The notes under the pieces are model-generated. The model was given only the letters and a program-made list of their open reading frames with translations, searched no databases and was not told the DNA's origin. A stretch of DNA of 64,000 nt from Streptococcus salivarius (GTDB lineage Bacteria > Bacillota > Bacilli > Lactobacillales > Streptococcaceae). Positions 26,027 to 33,903 of this stretch are shown piece after piece. The number at the start of each line of letters is the position of its first letter. Within the stretch, counting starts at the first letter, position 1. Position numbers and translations under genes: made by a program. The stretch spans positions 1,702,001-1,766,000 of the forward strand of contig NZ_CP009913.1 in assembly GCF_000785515.1 (NCBI RefSeq). Direction: 5' to 3'.

Positions 26027-26224
26027 TGTAAAGAGAGACCTAATGAGTTATAGATAAATGTTTTATCATTTAAAACTTATTGTTCTCATAGACATTTTCT
26101 AAATAGTCTAGGAACCCTTCTTAACATTTATACCTATCTTCCCCAAACACTTTTCCCCATTCCTAGATTATCAGATTTCTCACAAGAAAAGCGTCTAGCT
26201 CACCCGGCTAGACCTTTTTTCTTT
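26027..26224 (+). ncRNA. FasX-like regulatory small RNA, copy 2
   Basis: A second RNA of about 195 nt, paralogous to copy 1. The block 26102-26168 matches 25736-25803 in 67 of 68 positions (one C fewer). The 5' third and terminator loop have diverged, while pairing is kept: GAGAGA with TTTCTC, TCTAGGAA (26107-26114) with TTCCTAGA (26160-26167). The loop carries CTTCCCC (26138-26144) and TTTTCCCC (26151-26158). The only early ATG gives a 4-codon frame, so it is non-coding. The pair recalls multi-copy regulatory RNAs. Confidence 0.8.
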
Positions 26225-26225
26225 T
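26188..26225 (+). terminator. Terminator of sRNA 2
   Basis: GTCTAGC and GCTAGAC form the core stem around TCACCCG, extended by A-T pairs and followed by a T-rich tail (CTTTTTTCTTTTT). Confidence 0.8.
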
Positions 26226-26275
26226 TCCATACTTTTGCTATAATAGAGCCATACCGTTTGAAAGGAACTCATAAA

Positions 26276-27154
26276 ATGACTATAGATCAGCAACTTCTTT
26301 GCTACAAACGTTTACCAAACTGGACAGCTACAACACTTCCGGAAATGGTGACGCAAAAACACAATACTAAGGTGGGAACTTGGGCTAAATTGACCATTCT
26401 ATCGGGATCTCTTCACTTCTACGAATTAGACGAAGAGGGAGAGGTTACTGCAGAGCATCTCTTTACCCCCGAGACAGAGATTCCTTTTGTTGAACCACAA
26501 GCTTGGCATCGCATCGCTGCTGCTTCAGATGATTTGGAATGCTATCTTTCTTTTTACTGTAAACCCGAAGACTACATGGCTAAAAAGTATGATACTAAGG
26601 CCCACTCCGAGGTTCTTGAAGCAGTCCAATCTGGCCATATCAAACCTGGTCGTACCCTTGACCTAGGCTGTGGTCACGGTCGTAACGCTCTTTATTTGGC
26701 ATCTCTTGGGCATGATGTTACAGCCGTTGATGTTAATAACGAAGCTACACAACGCATCCAAATGATTGCAGATGAGGAAAATTACAATGTTAGAGCTGGC
26801 TACTACGATATCAATGCTGCTGCTCTTCCTGAATCTGAGACCTTTGATTTCATCCTCTCAACAGTAGTCTTCATGTTCCTTGATCCCGATCAAATTCCGG
26901 ATATTATCAAGAATATACAAGAGCGTACTGTCGTAGGTGGTTACAATCTGATTGTTTGTGCCATGGATACTGAGGAACACCCTTGTACCATGCCTTTCCC
27001 ATTTACGTTTGATGAGGGAGAGTTGAAAAATTATTATAGTGACTGGGAGTTAGTCAAGTATAATGAAAATCTTGGTCACCTTCACCGTTTGGATGAATAT
27101 GGCAATCCCATCGCTCTTCAATTTGCAACCATGTTAGCTAAGAAGGTTAAATAA
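26276..27154 (+). CDS. tehB: TehB-type SAM-dependent methyltransferase
   Basis: A 292-residue protein in two parts: an N-terminal cupin-like domain (about residues 1-90, of the kind fused to TehB) and a class I methyltransferase domain with the SAM motif LDLGCGHGRNALYLA near residue 133. TehB methylates tellurite and related oxyanions; the natural substrate is unknown. The ATG at 26276 is chosen for AAAGGA upstream. TATAAT lies about 45 bases before it. It follows the second small RNA without apparent linkage. Confidence 0.88.
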   Translation: MTIDQQLLCYKRLPNWTATTLPEMVTQKHNTKVGTWAKLTILSGSLHFYELDEEGEVTAEHLFTPETEIPFVEPQAWHRIAAASDDLECYLSFYCKPEDYMAKKYDTKAHSEVLEAVQSGHIKPGRTLDLGCGHGRNALYLASLGHDVTAVDVNNEATQRIQMIADEENYNVRAGYYDINAAALPESETFDFILSTVVFMFLDPDQIPDIIKNIQERTVVGGYNLIVCAMDTEEHPCTMPFPFTFDEGELKNYYSDWELVKYNENLGHLHRLDEYGNPIALQFATMLAKKVK

Positions 27155-27204
27155 GAGCGAATAACTGTAGACGAGCTGAGCACAGCTTGACTTGTCTTCA
27201 AAGT

Positions 27205-27239
27205 AAAAACTAGGAACCCAGTCGGATTCCTAGTTTTTT
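27205..27239. terminator. Bidirectional terminator after tehB
   Basis: AAACTAGGAA (27207-27216) and TTCCTAGTTT (27227-27236) with A and T flanks, between convergent genes. Confidence 0.85.
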
Positions 27240-27990
27240 AATTGTTTACAATGTCTGCATATCCTGATTTAAGGTCTGCATTTTCTGTTTCTTTGACATA
27301 ATACACACCACCATTAGTAGTTGGTGAATAAAGAACAAAGGGAGTCCCATCTTTTTTAATGGTGAAGAAATAACGGTGAACAGATACATTTTCCCATCTC
27401 TCGTAAACGGAAACAATAGTATACTCAGAACTGCTATTACCATTTGCAGCATAAGTAGCATCCACAGTCTGGTTATGGTCCGACATCCAACGGATAGGCA
27501 AAGAAGAGGCCTCATTGGTGATTTCTTTGTATCCAGGCTGATTCATCTGATTGCCCCAAGAAACCATCAAACTAGCAAGTCGACTAGCTTTGTCATTGGT
27601 CCAACGTGGATTTTCAGTATAGGCTTCCTTAGCATGGTTAGCATCAGGTGTGTCAATACTTGCACTGCTAGATTCACTTGTCTTCGGATTTCCGGCCGAT
27701 GAAGTACTTGATGAGGCACTAGCCTTCTCCGTCGATGAGAAGATTGAGCTAGCCACTGTGGCAGATGACTTGGTCTGTTTGACATTCTTCAGTGAACTAG
27801 AGACTAGAGTCAAGCCAATACCAACTACGATCGCTACTAGTGCCCCCAGAAGAATATAGATATAATTATAATTTTTCGAGATTCCGATAAGGCCAGACTG
27901 ATAAGCTAATTGTAGTTCATCTGGTTTCGGTTTACGCCCCTGAACTTGCTCAAAACGACTTATCCATTCTGCTTCTGACAGCTTTCGCAT
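27238..27990 (-). CDS. Membrane-anchored protein with GRKPxP N-terminal module
   Basis: A 250-residue protein of unknown function. It opens with EWISRFEQVQGRKPKPDEL, the module also seen in the 20293-21672 protein, has one membrane helix at about residues 45-65, a Ser/Thr-rich stretch (about 70-115) and an outer domain of about 130 residues ending near residue 250. The start at 27990 has GAGGAAAATT before it. By layout it is a single-pass protein with a cytoplasmic N-terminal module and an external domain. Confidence 0.7.
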   Translation of the reverse strand: MRKLSEAEWISRFEQVQGRKPKPDELQLAYQSGLIGISKNYNYIYILLGALVAIVVGIGLTLVSSSLKNVKQTKSSATVASSIFSSTEKASASSSTSSAGNPKTSESSSASIDTPDANHAKEAYTENPRWTNDKASRLASLMVSWGNQMNQPGYKEITNEASSLPIRWMSDHNQTVDATYAANGNSSSEYTIVSVYERWENVSVHRYFFTIKKDGTPFVLYSPTTNGGVYYVKETENADLKSGYADIVNN

Positions 27991-28085
27991 AATTTTCCTC
28001 TTCTCTTTATCAATTATCTTCCATCCTATCATAGAACAGTGATGATGACAATAGTAGAGAGAACTTGAGGTCTACCTTCAACCAA

Positions 28086-29135
28086 TTACCCTTTATTTTC
28101 AAAATAACGACGAACAATCGGCGCCACTTCTTCACCATAAAGTTTAATAGCCTTTAGAACATCTTCATGTGGCATAGAACCAATTGGGAGATGAAGCATG
28201 AAGCGATCTAGCTGTAAATCCTCAATAATACGAATGATTTTTTGAGCAACGTGAGCAGGGTCCCCAACGAACATGGCTCCGTTTGGTCCAACACTAGCAT
28301 AGTACTGCTCTTTAGTCATTTCAGACCAGTGCGGGCGATCCTTAGCAATGTTATCCACTGTTTGTTTTGTTGGATAAAAATAATTCTCTATCGCTTGGAA
28401 ATTATTTTCTTCAATCCAACCCCAAGAATGGGCAGCCACCTTAAGTTGTTCATCCGAATAACCATTTCGAGCACCGATTTCCTTATAAACCTCAACTAAT
28501 TTTGCAAAGGCCTTTGGATTTCCTCCAATTGTAGCATAGGCAATTGGCAGACCTTTTTCCGCAATTTGAATGGTCGACTCAATGTGACCACCTGTCGCTA
28601 CCCATAATGGAAAATCATCTTGGACTGCTCGCGGATACACAGGGCGATTGTCAACAGATTGAGTATGCTTACCTTGCCAAGTTAAATTCGTTTGCTTTTT
28701 CACTTCCAGAAGCATGTCTAGTTTTTCATTGAAAAGTTCATCATAGTCTGAAAGATCATAGCCAAAAAGTGGAAAACTCTCAACAAAAGAACCTCTACTC
28801 GCCATGATTTCTGCACGACCATTTGACAGAGCATCAATGGTTGCATACTGCTGATAGACACGAACCGGGTCAATAGACGACAAAATGGTTACTGCACTAG
28901 ATAAACGAATCTTCTTGGTATTCACAGCACCTGCTGCAAGAACAATTTGCGGTGCCGATACCGCAAAGTCTTCACGGTGATGCTCTCCAATCGCATAAAT
29001 GTCTAGTCCAACTTGATCCGCCAATTCAATTTCTTCAACGAGGTCTCTAATACGTTGGTCATGAGAGATAGCTTTTCCAGTTGATTCTAGGAGGGTTGTC
29101 TCTCCAAAAGTTGAAATGCCAAGTTCAATCGTCAT
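28086..29135 (-). CDS. Luciferase-like flavin-dependent oxidoreductase
   Basis: A 349-residue LLM-class monooxygenase (F420/FMN bacterial-luciferase fold). Typical stretches are IYAIGEHHREDFAVSAPQ near the N-terminus, STDP-like SSAVTILSSIDPVRVYQQ, and RAEIMASRGSF. The substrate is unknown. It stands alone, with GGAGGAAAG before the ATG. Confidence 0.88.
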   Translation of the reverse strand: MTIELGISTFGETTLLESTGKAISHDQRIRDLVEEIELADQVGLDIYAIGEHHREDFAVSAPQIVLAAGAVNTKKIRLSSAVTILSSIDPVRVYQQYATIDALSNGRAEIMASRGSFVESFPLFGYDLSDYDELFNEKLDMLLEVKKQTNLTWQGKHTQSVDNRPVYPRAVQDDFPLWVATGGHIESTIQIAEKGLPIAYATIGGNPKAFAKLVEVYKEIGARNGYSDEQLKVAAHSWGWIEENNFQAIENYFYPTKQTVDNIAKDRPHWSEMTKEQYYASVGPNGAMFVGDPAHVAQKIIRIIEDLQLDRFMLHLPIGSMPHEDVLKAIKLYGEEVAPIVRRYFENKG

Positions 29136-29223
29136 AAATCTTTCCTCCAGTAATTCTTTTATTTGTTATGAGAATAACATTATCGCTAACTAGTGATAAA
29201 TACAAATAAAAAAGCCTAAGACT

Positions 29224-29556
29224 CTATTTTCCAAGAAAGGCTAATAGGGTTAGGCAGAAAAGGAGAACTAAAACACCCATGACCACTAGGAGACTAAGCT
29301 TATAGCCTAGGGGATTTCTAGGATTTAAACTAGTTCCAAGACCACTCCTACGAAGGACAAATAAGGGTTCCGAGGGAGATTGATTAAGGTTGTAATGCAA
29401 GAGATACCTTAAGCAAAATAGAAAGAAGAGACTCATCCCTGGAAAAATGGCAAGGGGAAGAATAATTCCCTGTGACAGACTAGCCATAATGGTAAGAATG
29501 ATTTGTATCAACAAGAGCACCCAAAACAAGTAATAAATGTAGGATTGCTTTTTCAT
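29224..29556 (-). CDS. Small four-helix membrane protein, unknown function
   Basis: A 110-residue hydrophobic protein with three to four membrane segments (YYLFWVLLLIQIILTIMASL, IILPLAIFPGMSLFFLFCL and a C-terminal segment LSLLVVMGVLVLLFCLTLLA). A basic loop with a FVLRRSGLG stretch lies in between. No family is recognised. Its 3' end lies 88 bases from the LLM gene start. Confidence 0.6.
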   Translation of the reverse strand: MKKQSYIYYLFWVLLLIQIILTIMASLSQGIILPLAIFPGMSLFFLFCLRYLLHYNLNQSPSEPLFVLRRSGLGTSLNPRNPLGYKLSLLVVMGVLVLLFCLTLLAFLGK

Positions 29557-29683
29557 TAATATGTACCTCTCAATCTAAGATAAGTATACTCCTCCTAGCT
29601 TCCCTTATCAAACCCATAACTCGCCTGACACCTTATTTTCTGCTACAATAGATAGGAAAGATTCAAAAAAGGAAACTGTACAC

Positions 29684-30511
29684 ATGAAATTAATTTCTTG
29701 GAATATTGATTCCCTAAATGCCGCCCTTACTAGTGATTCTGCACGTGCTCAATTATCACGCGCTGTTATCGACACCTTGGTCGCTGAAAATGCAGACATC
29801 ATTGCTATTCAAGAGACAAAACTGTCTGCTAAAGGTCCGACTAAAAAGCATTTGCAAATCTTGGAAGACTATTTCCCTGACTATGACAATACTTGGCGTT
29901 CATCTGTTGAACCTGCCCGTAAAGGTTATGCTGGAACCATGTTCTTGTATAAAAAAGAACTGAATCCAGTCATTACCTATCCTGAAATCGGAGCACCTTC
30001 AACCATGGACTGTGAAGGACGTATCATCACTCTCGAATTTGACAATTTCTTTGTGACACAGGTCTACACACCAAACGCTGGTGATGGCCTCAAACGTCTG
30101 CTTGAACGTCAAATCTGGGACGAAAAATATGCGGATTACCTAGCTGAATTGGACGCTCAGAAACCAGTTCTTGCGACTGGTGACTACAATGTTGCCCACA
30201 AGGAAATCGACTTGGCTAATCCTTCAAGTAATCGTCGTTCACCAGGATTTACAGATGAAGAACGTGCTGGTTTCACTAACCTCCTTGCAAAAGGTTTCAC
30301 CGATACCTACCGTCACCTCAATGGCGACGTTACAGGAGCCTACACATGGTGGGCCCAACGTAGTAAAACATCTAAAATCAACAATACAGGCTGGAGAATC
30401 GACTACTGGTTGACTTCAAACCGTATTGCCGATAAGGTCACAAAATCAGACATGATTGACTCTGGTGATCGCCAAGACCACACACCTATTGTCTTAGAGA
30501 TTGATTTATAA
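29684..30511 (+). CDS. exoA: Exodeoxyribonuclease III / AP endonuclease
   Basis: A 275-residue ExoIII-family enzyme that cuts at abasic sites in base excision repair. The catalytic motifs are present: ISWNIDSLNA at the start, IIAIQETKLS (catalytic Glu), TGDYNVAH, and the C-terminal DYWLTSNRIADK and RQDHTPIVLEI with the conserved Asp-His. AAAGGAAA precedes the ATG, and an intrinsic terminator follows. Confidence 0.95.
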   Translation: MKLISWNIDSLNAALTSDSARAQLSRAVIDTLVAENADIIAIQETKLSAKGPTKKHLQILEDYFPDYDNTWRSSVEPARKGYAGTMFLYKKELNPVITYPEIGAPSTMDCEGRIITLEFDNFFVTQVYTPNAGDGLKRLLERQIWDEKYADYLAELDAQKPVLATGDYNVAHKEIDLANPSSNRRSPGFTDEERAGFTNLLAKGFTDTYRHLNGDVTGAYTWWAQRSKTSKINNTGWRIDYWLTSNRIADKVTKSDMIDSGDRQDHTPIVLEIDL

Positions 30512-30534
30512 AATAACTCTAGACCTAAATCACA

Positions 30535-30559
30535 AAAAGAGTAGAACTGCTACTCTTTT
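30535..30559 (+). terminator. Terminator of exoA
   Basis: AAAAGAGTAG and CTACTCTTTT form a 10-bp stem with a 5-base loop, 23 bases after the stop and just before the next gene's ribosome site. Confidence 0.7.
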
Positions 30560-30583
30560 ACTATGCCCAATTAAGGAGAAATT

Positions 30584-31063
30584 ATGAAAACCAAACTTAA
30601 TACCACTCAAAAGCTCGTTCTGTCAGCTATTATGATGGCTCTTTACATCGCTATCCTCTTTGTGTCTCAAGCCATTTCCTTTGGTGCGGTTCAGATGCGT
30701 CTGGCCACCGCTTTATATGGATTAACCTACATCTTCCCATTTTTGGTATTCCCAATTAGTCTGGCTAATGCCATCGCAAACTCTTTTGGAGGTTTGGGAT
30801 TGATTGACGTGGTTGGTGGTTTCTGTGCTAGCTTTTTAACAACTGGTAGCATCTACCTCATCCGTAAAGCCAAGTTATCTAGCTGGTTCATCATCCTTCC
30901 AATCCTACTCGTTCCTGCTTTAGTGGTACCAATCTGGCTTAGTGCCTTGCTCAAACTTCCTTATTTTGCTCTCGTTATTAATCTCCTCCTGGGACAATTA
31001 GTTCCTTCAATCTTGGGAGCTGTCCTTGTACGAGAGTTGGCTAAACGAGGATATAAAGACTGA
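30584..31063 (+). CDS. QueT-family ECF transporter S component
   Basis: A 159-residue protein with five to six membrane helices of the QueT/COG4708 family, substrate-binding subunits of ECF transporters thought to take up queuosine precursors. It shares the family region FGAVQMRLATALYGLTYIFP with the other copy at 38085-38594 (YGPYQFRIAEMFNLL). No PreQ1 riboswitch was recognised in the 72-base upstream gap, which is taken up by the exoA terminator. AAGGAG precedes the ATG. Confidence 0.8.
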   Translation: MKTKLNTTQKLVLSAIMMALYIAILFVSQAISFGAVQMRLATALYGLTYIFPFLVFPISLANAIANSFGGLGLIDVVGGFCASFLTTGSIYLIRKAKLSSWFIILPILLVPALVVPIWLSALLKLPYFALVINLLLGQLVPSILGAVLVRELAKRGYKD

Positions 31064-31070
31064 CAAACAA

Positions 31071-31099
31071 AAATATCTCTGCAATGTGCAGAGATATTT
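31071..31099. terminator. Bidirectional terminator, QueT-like gene / membrane protein gene
   Basis: AAATATCTCTGCA and TGCAGAGATATTT (13-bp stem, 3-base loop) with A and T tails between convergent genes. Confidence 0.9.
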
Positions 31100-31100
31100 T

Positions 31101-32729
31101 TTAGTAATCAAAAGCTTTTTCGTAAGCTTCTTTTGGTGTCAATTTGTCACCAGAGATAAGCAAACGGTAGTCAACATTAGTAGGATCTTTTTGATACTCA
31201 TCAACCCAATCTTGATTCATTTCGAGGTAAAGATTATAAGTTCCCAACTCAGTCGAAACAGTACCTACCTTGTAAAAATCTTTATAACGCTTTTGGTTAT
31301 CCGTTTTTTTCAATTTTTCATATCGATAATAAGTTCTGGCAAAGTCAGTGAACTGGTATTCTTTCTTATCTTTTCCAGAGCCAGTTGTGACTTCAATGGT
31401 GCCCTTGTTATTTGTTAAATGCAAATCATAATCATAATCATTGTGGCTATTCACTTGGAAAACACCTGAAGTAATGTCACTATCATCAGAGAATGTCTGA
31501 ATGTCAGCGAACTTAGCAGCCTGCCAAGAAGTAGGGACTCCTTCATATTCACCATCACTCTGGAGACCTAGAAGTGACCAATAGTGACCGAGATAGAAGG
31601 TATTAGACTTCTCACGATCTGTCACCAGTTCACCTACCATCTTAAGGTTTTCAGCACCCAGACGGTATGGGTTAGAAAGGTAACCAAAGACTGGGAAGAA
31701 ATAAATGATGACTGTAAAGGTCAAGAGGGTCTTCATATTAATCTTGTTAATAGCCCAGAAGAAATAAGCAGCTGAGAACAAGAGAGCGTAAGCAGCACCG
31801 TAGCTGAACTTATGCGCATGGGCAATCAAAAGTAAAATGAAGAAAATAGGTTGGATCGGACGGACCTTGTGATAGATGATAGAGAAAACATCCTCCTTGT
31901 CTTCCTCAGATTTGAAAATCAAGGACAAGACAATGGTCAAGAGTACAAAGAAGGCGCCAAAACCGAAACCAACATCATTTGGACGGAAGAAATAAGCCAA
32001 GATGGACATATCCATCACCAAAAGCCAGACAGATGCAAATTTGATCATATTGTTACCAAATTTTGCAGCCGTTTGACTAGGTGCCTTTAAAGGTACCTCG
32101 AAGGCTTGTGCAAGTGCTCTTTCTTTGGCTTGGCGTTCAGCCTCTATTGCCGCTTTCATTTCCTTAGTACGGCGTTCCTTTTGGAACAAATGAGCAACCT
32201 TGGTCGGTTCATCTTCCCTTGACTTGGTAATACTCAAAAAGAGTAAATATTGCATGGCAAAGATGAGAGCTGTGTTCCCACCGTATTCTAGGAAGGAACC
32301 ATTCCAAATACTAGAAACAACTGTAAAAACGATATAACCTCCAATTGAGATTAAAACCGTCAAGAGCAAATGAATCCAACGATAGCGGTAAGTGTATTTA
32401 TCAGTTGTATCTCGCCTCAAAAACGTGTCACGTGGGTAAAGATACCAGATAACGAAGATAAGTTCAATGGCTTGAACTGCTGTTAGAAAACCAACGTAGT
32501 TGAAGCCAAAAACGGCTGCTACCACATTGATGAGATAGGAAATAATGGCCAAAACTCGCAGACTGGTGCGCTTAGACAAAAGTCCAATACTCATCAGGGT
32601 GATAGTTGAGAAGGCAGAAAAACCAGCGCCCATCTTATTATCAAAGATAAACACATTGACAAAAGCAAAAATCAAGATTCCTAAAAGACTTAAGACTTGT
32701 TTTTGCATTTCTTTTTTCTTTTCTTTCAT
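31101..32729 (-). CDS. Large multi-pass membrane protein, unknown function
   Basis: A 542-residue protein with about ten membrane segments in two groups (residues 10-175 and 230-375), a charged helical loop between (RRTKEMKAAIEAERQAKERALAQ), and a soluble C-terminal domain of about 165 residues (from YLSNPYRLGAENLK on). No family is recognised. A weak cre-like site (TGATAACGTTTCCG, 32750-32763) lies between its promoter region and ribosome site. It seems to be a single-gene unit. Confidence 0.65.
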   Translation of the reverse strand: MKEKKKEMQKQVLSLLGILIFAFVNVFIFDNKMGAGFSAFSTITLMSIGLLSKRTSLRVLAIISYLINVVAAVFGFNYVGFLTAVQAIELIFVIWYLYPRDTFLRRDTTDKYTYRYRWIHLLLTVLISIGGYIVFTVVSSIWNGSFLEYGGNTALIFAMQYLLFLSITKSREDEPTKVAHLFQKERRTKEMKAAIEAERQAKERALAQAFEVPLKAPSQTAAKFGNNMIKFASVWLLVMDMSILAYFFRPNDVGFGFGAFFVLLTIVLSLIFKSEEDKEDVFSIIYHKVRPIQPIFFILLLIAHAHKFSYGAAYALLFSAAYFFWAINKINMKTLLTFTVIIYFFPVFGYLSNPYRLGAENLKMVGELVTDREKSNTFYLGHYWSLLGLQSDGEYEGVPTSWQAAKFADIQTFSDDSDITSGVFQVNSHNDYDYDLHLTNNKGTIEVTTGSGKDKKEYQFTDFARTYYRYEKLKKTDNQKRYKDFYKVGTVSTELGTYNLYLEMNQDWVDEYQKDPTNVDYRLLISGDKLTPKEAYEKAFDY

Positions 32730-32749
32730 ATTTTCCCTCCTTATGGAAA

Positions 32750-32763
32750 TGATAACGTTTCCG
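32750..32763. promoter_or_regulatory. Weak cre-like site before 31101-32729 gene
   Basis: TGATAACGTTTCCG keeps the AACGTT core of catabolite response elements but differs at three positions from the common consensus. CcpA control is only a possibility. Confidence 0.3.
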
Positions 32764-32804
32764 TACTCCTATTTTAACACAATTGTACTATTTTTGTCAG
32801 ATTT

Positions 32805-32831
32805 AAAAAGGCATTCGGATAACCGAAGGCC
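32805..32831 (-). terminator. Terminator of WYL regulator gene
   Basis: GGCCTTCGG and CCGAATGCC pair around a 4-base loop, with five T following on the minus strand. The hairpin begins right after the stop codon. Confidence 0.8.
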
Positions 32832-32835
32832 TTTT

Positions 32836-33825
32836 TCATTTGTTATCTATTGCTTCAATCTTGAGGAACACAAAATCCCCATCAAAGCGTTGAATATACT
32901 TTTGAAAACCTAATAAACTAAAAGTTTCAATCTCATAGCGGACCTGATCAATACCATCACTAGTGCTTTCCTCAAGCAATTTTAGTTTTGGAATATCGGA
33001 TTCCAAGACATCACGGTAAAGTCCTTTATACTCAAAGGTAATTCGAGCCCACTCGTTACCAGAAAGCATTGAGAAAGCCTGATAACGCACCTGCTCATCT
33101 GTAATAAGACAGTCTTTTTGTTCTGGACTGAGCGTGAAAGCCAAATCATTTTCGGATTTATGAATGGTCTGGAAACGATCCACACGGAAATAACGGATTT
33201 CAGAGAACTGATAATCACAAGTAAAGTTATCATCCAGTTTGTAAGAAATACAGTAGAAATAATGGTTGTCAAAAATGACTGAAATTGGAAAGACCTTATA
33301 TTCCTCCACTTTTTCTCCTGGCTTACGGTAACTAAATGACAATGGACGTTGGTCCACAATGGCATCGAAAATGGCTGAAATAGCTGGTAAGAGTGACTTA
33401 TCTTGTTCCTGATAAATCTTAAGTTCTTGATAACTATCCAGTTCTAGCTCAGTCAATCGCTTGATACGTCTGCGCTCCTTGTCGTCTACAGCCCTCTCAA
33501 CAAAGATGTTGATTATCTCTGCTACTTCATCCTTTCGAAGAGCTCGACTCTCTAAAAGAATCTTAGATAGGATAACTGCCTGATTGTATTTAAGGTTACC
33601 ATAGCCTTGTTCATACTGGGCATGGTAGGAACCGTATTTTCTGGAATACTTAACCTTCATATTTGGCCGGAGTTCAGTCAAATTCTCCTTGAGCTCACTC
33701 ACATCCTCTTTAAGCGTACGCTCACTTATGCCAAAGCGAGCGAGGTAATCCGTTTTTGAAATGTCATTTCCCTTTTCCAATTCGGACATAAAGTACAAGA
33801 GACGTTTGGTTTTTGATGCTGTCAT
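32836..33825 (-). CDS. WYL-domain transcriptional regulator
   Basis: A 329-residue regulator with an N-terminal DeoR-like helix-turn-helix (about residues 5-65, ARFGISERTLKEDVSELKE) and a WYL domain (about 140-230) that in this family senses ligands or nucleic acids. The target is unknown. The start at 33825 has GGGGGA upstream and fits HTH proteins; an extension to 33849 lacks support. It is last in a pair with 33904-34929, 78 bases apart. Confidence 0.85.
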   Translation of the reverse strand: MTASKTKRLLYFMSELEKGNDISKTDYLARFGISERTLKEDVSELKENLTELRPNMKVKYSRKYGSYHAQYEQGYGNLKYNQAVILSKILLESRALRKDEVAEIINIFVERAVDDKERRRIKRLTELELDSYQELKIYQEQDKSLLPAISAIFDAIVDQRPLSFSYRKPGEKVEEYKVFPISVIFDNHYFYCISYKLDDNFTCDYQFSEIRYFRVDRFQTIHKSENDLAFTLSPEQKDCLITDEQVRYQAFSMLSGNEWARITFEYKGLYRDVLESDIPKLKLLEESTSDGIDQVRYEIETFSLLGFQKYIQRFDGDFVFLKIEAIDNK

Positions 33826-33903
33826 TATAAAATCCCCCTTTATAATCAAACCTCTTATTACTAAAAAATTGCTGTCTAGTTATTCATTATCATAGATGAT
33901 CCA

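Noticed and set aside
25661..26224. Small peptide genes inside the two sRNAs
   Set aside because: The only ATGs after purine-rich stretches give frames of 2 and 4 codons, not conserved between copies, while RNA pairing is conserved.
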